Notes: generated from the sequence alone by a model not told the origin. 59,751 nucleotides of DNA from Oscillospiraceae bacterium (GCA_015068495.1 SVKL01000013.1:1-59751); one strand, 5' to 3'. Positions 50,645-59,664 are shown, counted from the stretch's first letter. Translations and numbers: made by a program.

Positions 50645-51991
50645 TTAAATAACCTCAATGCCTAAAATCCGGCACAGATTTTGCATTTTCTCTGTCTGGT
50701 CGCCATAGGCAACGATGTAGTGCTGGCACATAACCTTTTGGGCAAAATCCTCTACATCAGCCAGCTTGATTTCCAAGCCGGGCAGCTGAGGCGCAGGCTG
50801 TGTCCAGCCGGCTTCCTCCCACTTTCTGGGGGTTACGCCCTCGCCCTTGACCATATGCATATAGTACTTATCGCCACAGCTTGTCAAACGGCACAGGGTT
50901 ACCTCGCCGGGCTTTACCTTGGATACATTCAAAATACCCTCAGACAGCTCGCCAAAGGCAGCAGGCATCACCTGAACACCACCGTCTGTCACCTCACCCG
51001 GCACATAGTCGGGCACACCTGCCAACACGCGGTCCTCCATAAATTCATAGAATTCCAGATAGAATGCGCACTGTCCGGTGAGGTACTTCACCATAAGCTG
51101 AGTGACGCTGCCCAAAGCATCGTTTTCGGGCACGGTGCATACACCCTCGCAATCGGCAAGGAGCATAAAGATCGGTGCGGGCGGGAAGCCCAGCAGCTTC
51201 TTCATTCCGTCAACATCCTTCAGAGAGATGGCTTCGTAGCCCCGCTCGGCAATCAGACTCTTCAGCGCCAGATAGTAGCCGGCTGCCATCTGCAAGCCCT
51301 CGGGCTTTGCCTGCTTCAGGAAATGCCATTGGGAAATGGCGTTGTCAATCACCGCCTGCTTTTCTGCCTCTGTCACCTTTTGGTAGCGCTGATAAATCTC
51401 CAGCATTTCAAAGGTCTCAATCTCTGCGCCTACCACGCGCTTTAGAGACGGGCCGTCAAACATTGTGCCGTACAGGTTCATATCCCGATAGCCCATATGT
51501 CCGATTTTCGCGCTGCGCAGCTTCTCTGCCGCCGCGGCCGCAACGGCAAAGTTTGCCACCTTTTTGGTGTTGCTGGGCTTGCCGATGATGTCATAGATAT
51601 AGGTAAAGCGATAGCCCAAATCGAAGAAGGTTTTCCGCAGAGCAGATGTACCTGCCTGATCGGCAGTGGTCACCAGCCGGTCACCCTCCATCCAGCCGCA
51701 CAGGCCCCAAAGAACCATAGGCTTATGGCGGAAGGGCTCTGTGACCTTCACCACCGCGTGGGTGGGAATCCAGCCGGCAATGCACAGCACCAGTACGTCA
51801 AAATCCGCTTTTTTCAGGGCTGCAATGGCGCTGTTTACATCCTTTTCCGCGTAATCGTCCGTCACAGGGAACACAGAAACCAAGTCCAAGCCTTCTGCTT
51901 GCAGGCTCTTTTCCGCTGCGGCGCATTTATTGACAATTAACTCCCGGGGGGTATTTACTTCGCCAAATCCTACAAAAGCAACCTTTGTCAT
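50645..51991 (-). CDS. L-fucose/L-arabinose isomerase-like protein
   Basis: 448 residues from the ATG at 51989-51991. The N-terminal half has a Rossmann-like domain (VAFVGFGEVNTPRELIVNKC, then ADFDVLVLCIAGWIPTHAVV). KPMVLWGLCGWMEGDRLVTT and IGHMGYRDMNLYGTMFDGPS are the signature of FucI/AraA-superfamily proteins. The C-terminal domain has ADCEGVCTVPENDALGSVTQ, a region that carries metal ligands in the family. Substrate is not predictable from this; it could be an isomerase of a pectin-side-chain sugar. Operon with the ceramidase-like and GH28-like genes. Confidence 0.75.
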   Translation of the reverse strand: MTKVAFVGFGEVNTPRELIVNKCAAAEKSLQAEGLDLVSVFPVTDDYAEKDVNSAIAALKKADFDVLVLCIAGWIPTHAVVKVTEPFRHKPMVLWGLCGWMEGDRLVTTADQAGTSALRKTFFDLGYRFTYIYDIIGKPSNTKKVANFAVAAAAAEKLRSAKIGHMGYRDMNLYGTMFDGPSLKRVVGAEIETFEMLEIYQRYQKVTEAEKQAVIDNAISQWHFLKQAKPEGLQMAAGYYLALKSLIAERGYEAISLKDVDGMKKLLGFPPAPIFMLLADCEGVCTVPENDALGSVTQLMVKYLTGQCAFYLEFYEFMEDRVLAGVPDYVPGEVTDGGVQVMPAAFGELSEGILNVSKVKPGEVTLCRLTSCGDKYYMHMVKGEGVTPRKWEEAGWTQPAPQLPGLEIKLADVEDFAQKVMCQHYIVAYGDQTEKMQNLCRILGIEVI

Positions 51992-52006
51992 ATGTTTCAT
52001 CCTTTC

Positions 52007-53512
52007 TTAAAAGAGACTGTTGATATCCTTCAAGGTTTCCCGTACCAGCTGCTCGCCACCTTGGTGACCCACAGAGCCGCTGGATATAAATGCGCTGTAA
52101 TGGCCGCCCTTTTCTGCCTTTTCTGTGGGCAGGTAACCCTCTGTGCCACAGGCCAGCTGAATGAGGAAGGTCTGCTCTGCATTGCTTCTGGCCTTGATTT
52201 GGTTACCGTAGTCCAGGAACAGCTCAAAGGGGTTGGTGGCAATGGCAATGGTGCCCAAACGCATTATGTGGACCTCTGTTTCCACAATGTCCATTTTATC
52301 CTGCAGCTCAATCCGCTTCAAAATACCCAAATGCACCTGCAAGGCCGCGGCATCGTTAAAGTCCACATCGCCGGGCTTGTTGTTTAAGTATTCCGCAACA
52401 GCCTTCTTAGCAGCAATTTCCTCTGCCAGCGTGGCGCGGCGCAGGGGCAGCTGCATCAAACGCACGTGGTGGGTAAAGGGAACCTCTGTCTGCATTTCAT
52501 CCAAGCCGTCGTTATACACGTCAATAATCTCATTGGCAACCCGACGTCCTGTCTTGCGCATACCGGAAAGGTCAAACATAGAGGGGTCTGCCTTCCGCTT
52601 GGGAGGATTGTTCCGCTTCAGGTTGGGGTCGTTTACATCGCTTTCCGGCTCAACCCACCGCACCAAATCCACAGGGCACTGGTCGCCGGCGGCAGAACAC
52701 AGGGGCAGCAGGAAAATTTCCTCCCCAAAGTGCTGCCGCAGAAGCATTTTTGCTTCGCCCCAGAAGTCCGGAGAGATGAACAATCTGTGCTGTACACACT
52801 GGGCAGGACAGGCTAGGTTGGCAACAATGCCTGTCAGCTTCTTCGCATCATCAAAGACATACATCAGCTCAATGCCGGAATCGTTACCGCCCTCCAAGTG
52901 GGTAAATACCGCATGGTTGGTGTCACCCCACATCTGAGCAGATCCATCGGAATAGCACACGCGGCGGCACATACCCACCGCTGCCCGACCGAAGGCATTG
53001 GAGAAGCCGCCGGGGGCTCTGCGCTTCCACGCATCCAGAATCGCCTTTGTAATCTTGGTGGAAAGCTCCTGGCGCAGAGAATCATTATCCATAATCTCCT
53101 TGTTGTCTTCCACGTCTGCGCTTACTATGTATTTTTTATCAGGGGGCAGCTGGGATTCCAGCAGCTTCCGGAAGCTGCTGCCGCCGGCTCCGCTGATTTG
53201 GGTAACACCTCTTCCGGTATAGCCGGGGCCGGTGTGGGTGTGTGTTGCGCTGATAACCACCTTCATAGGGTCCAAGCCCATACCGTTATCTGCCAAAAGC
53301 CCACGAATATCAGCGACCAATGCGCAGCTGACACCTACCAAATCCACACTGCACAAAACCATCTGCTCGTCGCCGGCTTCCACGGCAAGAGCCGTTGCGG
53401 TCAACGGCTTTTCCTCATACTCCGAAATACGCTCTGCAAACTGTCCCACCAGAGAAACGGGTTTGTCGAAAACGAATTTCTCTTCTGCCCAGCCAAGCTT
53501 TAACTGATTCAT
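52007..53512 (-). CDS. Neutral ceramidase-like hydrolase, no signal peptide
   Basis: 501 residues from the ATG at 53510-53512, behind TTTGGAGG; a longer start overlaps the promoter and lacks a ribosome site. The N-terminal signature of neutral/alkaline ceramidases is clear: VVISATHTHTGPGYTG (85-100; zinc histidines). Other family stretches are LVGVSCALVADIRG, CPAQCVQHRLFISPDFWGEA and LPLCSAAGDQCPVDLVRW. The family proper releases fatty acid from ceramide outside cells. A cytoplasmic version in a sugar operon suggests another amide, ester or glycan-derived substrate. The AraC gene is divergent. Confidence 0.8.
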   Translation of the reverse strand: MNQLKLGWAEEKFVFDKPVSLVGQFAERISEYEEKPLTATALAVEAGDEQMVLCSVDLVGVSCALVADIRGLLADNGMGLDPMKVVISATHTHTGPGYTGRGVTQISGAGGSSFRKLLESQLPPDKKYIVSADVEDNKEIMDNDSLRQELSTKITKAILDAWKRRAPGGFSNAFGRAAVGMCRRVCYSDGSAQMWGDTNHAVFTHLEGGNDSGIELMYVFDDAKKLTGIVANLACPAQCVQHRLFISPDFWGEAKMLLRQHFGEEIFLLPLCSAAGDQCPVDLVRWVEPESDVNDPNLKRNNPPKRKADPSMFDLSGMRKTGRRVANEIIDVYNDGLDEMQTEVPFTHHVRLMQLPLRRATLAEEIAAKKAVAEYLNNKPGDVDFNDAAALQVHLGILKRIELQDKMDIVETEVHIMRLGTIAIATNPFELFLDYGNQIKARSNAEQTFLIQLACGTEGYLPTEKAEKGGHYSAFISSGSVGHQGGEQLVRETLKDINSLF

Positions 53513-53563
53513 ACTGTACCTCCAAAGAATTTTGTAATTGTTGATTTTCTTTTCTCTTACATA

Positions 53564-53591
53564 TTGATTTTCGCTTCTATTCAAGTATAAT
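53564..53591 (+). promoter_or_regulatory. Promoter of the divergent AraC regulator
   Basis: -35 TTGATT (53564-53569), 16-base spacer, consensus -10 TATAAT (53586-53591), 74 bases before the start codon. Confidence 0.65.
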
Positions 53592-53612
53592 TATATTGTA
53601 TGTATTTTGCAT
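53584..53612 (-). promoter_or_regulatory. Promoter of the ceramidase-isomerase-GH28 operon
   Basis: Leftward -35 ATGCAA (53607-53612), 17-base spacer, -10 TATACT (53584-53589). Its -10 box overlaps that of the divergent AraC promoter. Confidence 0.55.
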
Positions 53613-53664
53613 TTTCTACATCTATATTGGCAATTTTTGAAACTATCTTGCTAGGAGGTGGATT

Positions 53665-54495
53665 ATGGACATTGAACCGATTCAATTTGATTTTCCCAAT
53701 TTGTTTTTTAAGCTGAGCGAACTGGAAATGGATCAGACAAAAATGCTCCGGGATATCCATATTCACAAAGCGATTGAAATCATCTATGTAAATGCAGGCT
53801 GTGTAGAATGTATTGTGCAGGACAGCACAATTACCTTGCAGCAAGGGGATGCGCTGCTGATTCACCCTCTTTATGCCCACAGAATGCGTCCCTTGAAAAC
53901 AGCCAGTGTGACCTATATGCAAATTGACATTTCACGGTATTCCGCCCAAAACCGGTATTCCATTTCTCCCTATTTTGACGAGTTTGTAGGACAGCGGTTT
54001 ACCGCCCACTATTATGAAATCCCGCCCCGCAGCGAGCTGTATACCCTTGTGCAAAAGATGAAACAGGAGGCCATCGGTCAGCAAAAGGGCTTTCAGTTTT
54101 ATCTCAAAGGCTTCATTTACGAGCTTGCCGCTTATATCAACCGTTACTTTATGTCCGATTGGGAGCTCCCCGAGAAATATTTTGCAGACATCAGCGCCAT
54201 TGTCACGTATATCGAAGAAAACTATGCTGCCAAGCTCTATTTGGATACCATTGCCCGGGAAACCGGCATTGACAAATTTACCATCTGTAAAATTTTCAAG
54301 CTGACCACCGGCAAAACCGTTGTGGATTACATCAATTTTGTCCGCCTGCAAAAGGCGCAGCTTATGCTGATGGAGGGCGAAAAAAACATCTCCGAAACCG
54401 CATTTAGCTGCGGCTTTGCATCCTTACAGTACTTTAATCGTGTGTTTAAGAAGTATTACGCTTGCACGCCCAGCCAATTTTGGAAAAGTAACTAA
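53665..54495 (+). CDS. AraC-family transcriptional regulator of the glycan operon
   Basis: 276 residues behind AGGAGGTG. A cupin ligand domain covers about 20-100 (HIHKAIEIIYVNAGCVECIV, then LQQGDALLIHPLYAHRMRP). A C-terminal double helix-turn-helix covers about 175-276 (LYLDTIARETGIDKFTICKI, then ISETAFSCGFASLQYFNRVF and KYYACTPSQF). Divergent from the ceramidase-like operon with overlapping promoters, so it very probably controls that operon in response to a sugar. It is followed by a strong terminator. Confidence 0.92.
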   Translation: MDIEPIQFDFPNLFFKLSELEMDQTKMLRDIHIHKAIEIIYVNAGCVECIVQDSTITLQQGDALLIHPLYAHRMRPLKTASVTYMQIDISRYSAQNRYSISPYFDEFVGQRFTAHYYEIPPRSELYTLVQKMKQEAIGQQKGFQFYLKGFIYELAAYINRYFMSDWELPEKYFADISAIVTYIEENYAAKLYLDTIARETGIDKFTICKIFKLTTGKTVVDYINFVRLQKAQLMLMEGEKNISETAFSCGFASLQYFNRVFKKYYACTPSQFWKSN

Positions 54496-54509
54496 TCTGC
54501 ATAAAAAAG

Positions 54510-54533
54510 CCCCCTCGGTTTTTCCCGAGGGGG
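54510..54533. terminator. Bidirectional terminator, CCCCCTCGG stem
   Basis: 9-bp arms identical to those at 49066-49089 (CCCCCTCGG and CCGAGGGGG), loop TTTTTC, flanked by A6 and a T-run. It separates the convergent AraC and MgtC-like genes. Confidence 0.9.
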
Positions 54534-54539
54534 TATTTT

Positions 54540-55214
54540 TTACAGTTCTTCTAAGTAGGCAACGCCGGCAATATCCTGAACAACTTCCAGAATTTCTCCG
54601 TGGACGCTCCGTTTTTTGGTCTTTAAGCTGGCAATATACGCCCGGTTTCCTGCATCGCTGTCCGCTCCCAGCTCCCGCTGGACATTGTATATTTCAATGT
54701 CGCTGTCCCGCACAATACGCAGAAAATCACCTAAGCTAACCTCTTTCGTCAGCTCGAAATAAATCTCCAGCTGTCTGCTCTTGCTGTGCATTTTGTTATC
54801 CATCCGCTGCAGAAGTGTGATAACAAAAAAGATGGCAAACGCGCCTGCAAACGCCGCTTCGTAGAATCCGATGCCCAAAGCCAGACCCACTGCTGCCGCT
54901 GTCCAAAGACCGGCTGCCGTGGTCAAGCCCTTAATTTGGTTTCTCCGGGTTACCACAATGGTGCCTGCGCCCAAAAAGCCGATGCCACTGACCACCTGTG
55001 CACCCATACGCACCGGGTCGCCGGCGCCAAAGACCTGATATATGTACTGATTGGTTAACATAATCACACACGAGCCTACACACACCAGCATATAGGTACG
55101 CAAGCCGGCTGCGCGGTTTTTCATACCTCTTTCCAGTCCTAAAAAGCCGCCAAGCAGAATTGCAGCTACAATACGCAGCGCCACTGCCAAATAGGTTACT
55201 TCCCGTAGTTGCAT
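54540..55214 (-). CDS. MgtC/SapB-family membrane protein
   Basis: 224 residues. Four or five hydrophobic segments in the first 135 residues, with the family stretches GGFLGLERGMKNRAAGLRTY, then GAQVVSGIGFLGAGTIVVTR, IKGLTTAAGLWTAAAVGLAL and GIGFYEAAFAG. A cytoplasmic ACT-like C-terminal domain follows. MgtC-type proteins support growth at low magnesium and modulate membrane ATPases; this longer form with a soluble domain is common in Firmicutes. It is the last gene of the YmdB-led group. Confidence 0.92.
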   Translation of the reverse strand: MQLREVTYLAVALRIVAAILLGGFLGLERGMKNRAAGLRTYMLVCVGSCVIMLTNQYIYQVFGAGDPVRMGAQVVSGIGFLGAGTIVVTRRNQIKGLTTAAGLWTAAAVGLALGIGFYEAAFAGAFAIFFVITLLQRMDNKMHSKSRQLEIYFELTKEVSLGDFLRIVRDSDIEIYNVQRELGADSDAGNRAYIASLKTKKRSVHGEILEVVQDIAGVAYLEEL

Positions 55215-55255
55215 TCTCTCACTCCTTTATTTATTCCTATGCCTAGCCGGCAGAA

Positions 55256-55624
55256 TTATTCTGCCGCAATCGCCTCTATTTCACACAGCACGCCCTTAGG
55301 TAGCGTCTTTACTGCCACACAGCTTCGCGCCGGTTTGGATGTGAAATACTGGGCATATACCTGATTAAACTGGGCAAAATCCGCCATATCTGCCAAAAAG
55401 CAGGTGGTTTTTATCACCTTGGAAAAATCCACGCCGGCAGCACTCAGGATTGCGCCCACATTTTTGCAGGCCTGATGGGTTTGGGCAGTGATTCCCTCCG
55501 GAATTTCGCCGGTTTCGGGGCAAATGGCTATCTGACCGGAGGTATACACAAAGCCGTTTGCCGCGTAGCCCTGACTGTACGGGCCGATTGCCCCGGGGGC
55601 ATTGGTGGTTTCTATGATTTTCAT
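55256..55624 (-). CDS. ridA: RidA-family enamine/imine deaminase
   Basis: 122 residues. Family motifs: APGAIGPYSQGYAANGFVYT at the N-terminus, QTHQACKNVGAILSAAG, and the active-site ARSCVAVKTLPKGVLCEIEA with the conserved arginine and glutamate. It hydrolyses reactive enamines such as 2-aminoacrylate produced by PLP enzymes. The ATG overlaps the stop of the upstream ATPase as ATGA, so the two are translationally coupled, an unexpected pairing with a repair-type ATPase. Confidence 0.95.
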   Translation of the reverse strand: MKIIETTNAPGAIGPYSQGYAANGFVYTSGQIAICPETGEIPEGITAQTHQACKNVGAILSAAGVDFSKVIKTTCFLADMADFAQFNQVYAQYFTSKPARSCVAVKTLPKGVLCEIEAIAAE

Positions 55625-57765
55625 TGGCGTTTCTCCTGTATTTTCTGTTCTCTGCTCTGACAGGTAAAGAGAATTACCTGCTTTTGCGCCGCTTCCTCTT
55701 CCAGTATTTGCAACGCGGCAGAAAGACGCGTATCGTCAAATCGTACCAACGCATCATCCAGCACCAGCGGCGCATCCGGGGTCAGCTCCTCTGCCACCGC
55801 CAAGCGGAGGGCAAGATACAGCTGGTCCACCGTACCGTCACTGCGCCACAATGCGCTGCGAAGAATATTCTCTCCTTCCGCCCCGGCTTCCAAGGACAAA
55901 TCCTGACACAGACTCAGCCGCTGATACCGGTTTCCGGTAAGGCGGGCAAACAGTGCCTGCGCCCGTTGGGAAATGCGAGGCGCAAACCGCCGCTGCAGCT
56001 CCTGAGTTGCCTGCTGCAAGGCCTCTTGGGCACGAACCAGCGCACAGTAGTACTTCTCCAGCGCTGCAATCCGGGTCTTTACCCGCTCTTTTTGGGTAAG
56101 TAACGCTTCCTCCTGACCGAGGGTATGCATCTGACCTTGGTATTGACCCAAGCGCTGATGCAGCTGTTGCCGCTCTGCGGCTATTTCCGCCAAACGGTGG
56201 GATGTCTCCTGCGCAGATTCGGTGCACACGTCCGCAAACTGCGGCGGCGACACCTGCTTGCCTGCGCCGGAAAGCGCCTGCAGCACTTCCTCTGCCTGTA
56301 GCAGTGCCCGCCGCTTTTCCTGCAAGAGGGTAAAGCTATGCAGCTGCTTGCGGCAGCTTTCCTCAAACTGGGCAACACTCTGCCCCCCTGTCAGGCTTGC
56401 AAGGGCAGCGTTATTCTCTTCCAGCTTGCGGTTTAGTTCTTCCAATTCCGTCTGCCGCGCAGAGAGGGTATTTTGATAGGCTTGCTGGGCAGCAGCATAG
56501 GCTTGGGCGGCGGTTTCCCACTGATTTGCAGGGAGTCCCCGGTACTTTGCCAGCAGGTCTGCGATTTGCTTTTTCAGCTTGCTTTGCTTCCGCACGCCGA
56601 TTACGGCAAGGACAATCCCACACAGCAGAAGTACACCTGCGCCAATCTGTGCCGGCAGATTCTTTGCCAAGCAGAGATACACCAAGCCCAACACAAACAC
56701 AAAGCCGCTTATTATCAAGGGAATCGGCTTTTTCAAATCATTCTGCAGCTGCGTCAGCACTTTGCTGTCAAGCTGCGCCTCCTGCGCTGCCGTTTCCCCG
56801 TCTTTTCCTTGAAATGCCGGCTCGCTTACAGGCATTTGGGGCAGCGGCGGCAACAACTGCGCCTTGGTATGGAGGGTGTCGCGGTTCTCCCGCAGCTGCT
56901 CTGCCCTTGCCATATGCTCCCGAAGCGTTCCTTCCTCCGGCAAGCCTTGGCAGGCTGCTTCCGCCTCAGACAAATCCTTGGCAGCTGTTTCGCAGCTGAC
57001 CTGTGCCGCCGCCAGCTTTTGGGCATACTGCAGATTTTCCGCATATTCCAACGCCTGTTTATGATTTTCCAGCAAGCGGCTCTGCTCCTCCAGCTCCTTT
57101 TGGCGCTGGTGAATGGAGGAGATTTGTCGCTTCAACGCATCAAAATGCTGCAGCTTCTGCTCCAAATCCACCAGCTCTGCCTCCGCCTCAGGAAGGAGAC
57201 CTTTTTTGTTGAAGCGGCATTTGTTCTTCAAATCGCGGAGCTTTTGCGCCAAGGCATCGGATGCGCCGCTCTCATCACCGGTGGTAACCAGCTCATTAAG
57301 CCGGCGGCGGAGGGATTCGTCCTCAGTCACCGGCATTTCCGCCAGTCGCAAAAAGCCTGCCCGTGTGAACACGCTCCGCTCCACGCCCAAAAGCACCTGA
57401 CCCGGCGCAGGTACCGACAGCTCCGGTACCGGGAGTCCTGTTTGGGTTTCAAAGGCTTTTACCTCACCCAAAGGGGTACGGCCTTTATTCTGCCGTTGGA
57501 TGGTAATTTCCCGTCCGTTCCACAGAATATTCATACTGCCGGACATTGGCGCTCCGGACCAGGGAGCATAGTGCTCCTTATCCGCCAAAAAGCCTGCCTT
57601 CGTCCGGGAGCCGGTGTCGATGCCGTAGAGCATCGCTATAATAAACGAACACCAGGTACTCTTGCCCCACTCGTTGGGCGCCTCGATAATATTCAGCCCC
57701 TGCTCTAAGGTAAGGGTCTGCTGGGACAGCTTTCCGAAGGTGGCTGTCATAGACAAGATTTTCAC
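55621..57765 (-). CDS. YhaN/SbcC-like SMC-type ATPase with membrane hairpin
   Basis: 714 residues, GTG start at 57763-57765 overlapping the nuclease stop as GTGA. Walker A is in IEAPNEWGKSTWCS (28-40). Coiled coils run about 190-300 and 395-590, split by two hydrophobic segments (about 347-367 and 371-392). The C-terminus holds the ABC signature and Walker B (QLYLALRLAVAEEL, then APLVLDDALVRFDD). This is the YhaN type, shorter than SbcC and membrane-tethered. With the SbcD-like nuclease upstream it forms an Mre11-Rad50-like complex for processing DNA ends or structures. Confidence 0.88.
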   Translation of the reverse strand: MKILSMTATFGKLSQQTLTLEQGLNIIEAPNEWGKSTWCSFIIAMLYGIDTGSRTKAGFLADKEHYAPWSGAPMSGSMNILWNGREITIQRQNKGRTPLGEVKAFETQTGLPVPELSVPAPGQVLLGVERSVFTRAGFLRLAEMPVTEDESLRRRLNELVTTGDESGASDALAQKLRDLKNKCRFNKKGLLPEAEAELVDLEQKLQHFDALKRQISSIHQRQKELEEQSRLLENHKQALEYAENLQYAQKLAAAQVSCETAAKDLSEAEAACQGLPEEGTLREHMARAEQLRENRDTLHTKAQLLPPLPQMPVSEPAFQGKDGETAAQEAQLDSKVLTQLQNDLKKPIPLIISGFVFVLGLVYLCLAKNLPAQIGAGVLLLCGIVLAVIGVRKQSKLKKQIADLLAKYRGLPANQWETAAQAYAAAQQAYQNTLSARQTELEELNRKLEENNAALASLTGGQSVAQFEESCRKQLHSFTLLQEKRRALLQAEEVLQALSGAGKQVSPPQFADVCTESAQETSHRLAEIAAERQQLHQRLGQYQGQMHTLGQEEALLTQKERVKTRIAALEKYYCALVRAQEALQQATQELQRRFAPRISQRAQALFARLTGNRYQRLSLCQDLSLEAGAEGENILRSALWRSDGTVDQLYLALRLAVAEELTPDAPLVLDDALVRFDDTRLSAALQILEEEAAQKQVILFTCQSREQKIQEKRQ

Positions 57766-58805
57766 GGCAAGACCACCTCCTGTCCCTCCAGCAGCTGACG
57801 GGAGATTTCCGCAGAAAGCAAAATTTCCTGTTTTTCCGTCTCATCGGCGTTTTCCATTGCCTGCTTCAGGATGCCAAAGTACACACCCTCAAAGCTGTCT
57901 TCGCCGAGGCTTCCCCATACATCCACAGGGCGTGTAGTCCCGTCCCGTAAAACCAAATTGGGAAACTGGGAGAATTCCTCCTGCAATTTGGCCAAATCCG
58001 GTTTTTCACAGCTTCCAACCAGCGTAATGCGGTAATAATTTTCATTCCCCACAGGGGGCAAAATATCCGCCAAGCGCGCAGGCTCTGCCTGCAAATCATA
58101 AAACTGGGGAACATCCAAAGGACGGAACTGAACTGTAGCCGATTCCTCCAGCGTGACGATGTACACGCCCTTTTCCCCCTGCTCATCGTAGCCCCTGCCC
58201 ATTACGCAGCCGGGCCAAGCGCACAGGGTTTTTCCCGCCACAAAGCTGTCTGCCTTGTGGATATGCCCCAGCGCCAGATAATCCAAATTTGACCCCTGTG
58301 TCTGGGCTTTTGTGATGGGATTATAGGGAGAAGTGACCTGTGTGGGGTCTCCGTGGAAGACGCCCAACGCGTATTTTTCGTCACAATCGGCACGAAAATT
58401 CTCCAAAAGCGCAGCGCAATCCATCGCTTCAAAGCCGGCGCCGTAAACACGGCAGTTAAGTTCCGGAATCCCTACGGATTCGATACTGGGAGAACGGAAA
58501 ATATGCACATTTTCCGGCCAGCTCTCCTTTATCCAAGGACTGTCCGGCGCGCAGAAATCGTGGTTGCCGGGGGCAATAAACACCGGCACCGCCATTTCCT
58601 TCAAGACCTGATACAAATTCTGATAGGTGTGGGGAGTATAAGCGCCGTCGAACAAATCCCCTGCCAAAAGCACCAAATCGCAGCTCTCCTGCCAGACAAT
58701 TTCCAAAATCTGCTTGGGAACCTCTGCCAGCGCACGGCGCAGCTGCTCTCCGTGACCCTGCAAGGGTGCATCCAAGTGCCAATCAGCGGTGTGCAGTATC
58801 TTCAT
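57762..58805 (-). CDS. SbcD/YhaO-like DNA exonuclease
   Basis: 347 residues. Calcineurin-like metallophosphoesterase motifs in order: LHTADWHLDAPLQG, LVLLAGDLFDGAYT, VFIAPGNHDFCAP, ALGVFHGDPTQV and YLALGHIHKADSF. The C-terminal cap domain has LVGSCEKPDLAKLQEEFSQF. It is the nuclease partner of the YhaN-like ATPase downstream (4-base overlap) and overlaps the YmdB gene by 23 bases. Confidence 0.92.
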   Translation of the reverse strand: MKILHTADWHLDAPLQGHGEQLRRALAEVPKQILEIVWQESCDLVLLAGDLFDGAYTPHTYQNLYQVLKEMAVPVFIAPGNHDFCAPDSPWIKESWPENVHIFRSPSIESVGIPELNCRVYGAGFEAMDCAALLENFRADCDEKYALGVFHGDPTQVTSPYNPITKAQTQGSNLDYLALGHIHKADSFVAGKTLCAWPGCVMGRGYDEQGEKGVYIVTLEESATVQFRPLDVPQFYDLQAEPARLADILPPVGNENYYRITLVGSCEKPDLAKLQEEFSQFPNLVLRDGTTRPVDVWGSLGEDSFEGVYFGILKQAMENADETEKQEILLSAEISRQLLEGQEVVLP

Positions 58806-59577
58806 CGTAGCAATCCACCCTTTCTACCGTTTTGCAAAGTCCGGTTTGGCTGTCCACAGTAAACAAAACCGCTTCCATTTTGGTTGGGCCCTCTGCCCAG
58901 CGGTAACGCTCCGGCAAGTCGCCCTTAAATTTGGCAATGGACAGGTCGGGCCGGATACCCAAAACCGAATGCTTCGGGCCGGTCATACCCAAATCTGTCA
59001 CGTAGCCTGTGCCCTTGGGGAGCACCTGCGCATCGGCAGTGGGCACGTGGGTGTGCGTACCCCACAGGGCGCTCACCCGACCGTCCAGCATATAGCCCAT
59101 TGCCAGCTTTTCTGACGTGGCTTCCGCGTGCAGCTCCACAAAAATCAGCTTGGTTTCTATCTCTTTCAGTACCTTTTCCACCTGCAAAAAGGGGTTATCC
59201 GGGGTATAGTCCATATTCACCCGTCCCTGCAGGTCAATCACCGCCACAGGACCTATCTTTGTCTCAAAAACGCCGTAGCCAACACCGGGGGCTTGAGGGG
59301 CATAGTTCAAGGGGCGTAAAATGCGGGAAGTGTCTTCCATATAGTCCACAATTTCCCGTTTGGCATAGGTGTGGTTGCCCAAGGTAATTACGTCCGCGCC
59401 GGCATCGAAAATCTCCTCCGCCTGATTGGGGGTAATGCCCACAACAGACGCATTTTCTCCGTTGACCACCACGAAATCCGCATTCGTTTGTCTTTTCAGC
59501 CAACGCAGGCTGTGGCACACCCGATTCATTCCGGGAGCACCCACCACATCGCCTACAGCCAATACCTTAAAATCCAT
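58783..59577 (-). CDS. ymdB: YmdB-family cyclic-nucleotide phosphodiesterase (TIGR00282)
   Basis: 264 residues. Metal-site motifs: VLAVGDVVGAPGMNRV, FVVVNGENASVVGI, VITLGNHTYAKREI, LIFVELHAEATSEKLAMG, VSALWGTHTHVPTADAQVLP and GTGYVTDLGMTGPKHSVLG. In Bacillus, YmdB hydrolyses 2',3'-cyclic nucleotides and affects biofilm and motility decisions. It is the first gene of the minus-strand repair/RidA/MgtC group. Confidence 0.95.
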   Translation of the reverse strand: MDFKVLAVGDVVGAPGMNRVCHSLRWLKRQTNADFVVVNGENASVVGITPNQAEEIFDAGADVITLGNHTYAKREIVDYMEDTSRILRPLNYAPQAPGVGYGVFETKIGPVAVIDLQGRVNMDYTPDNPFLQVEKVLKEIETKLIFVELHAEATSEKLAMGYMLDGRVSALWGTHTHVPTADAQVLPKGTGYVTDLGMTGPKHSVLGIRPDLSIAKFKGDLPERYRWAEGPTKMEAVLFTVDSQTGLCKTVERVDCYDEDTAHR

Positions 59578-59615
59578 AACGTTACCTACATTCTAATCAG
59601 TATTTATATCCTTAT

Positions 59616-59644
59616 ATTATACACAAAGGATCCTCTCTACGCAA
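59616..59644 (-). promoter_or_regulatory. Promoter of the ymdB operon
   Basis: Leftward -35 TTGCGT (59639-59644), 17-base spacer, consensus -10 TATAAT (59616-59621), 39 bases before the start codon. Confidence 0.7.
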
Positions 59645-59664
59645 GCATTCCATATAAAAATATA

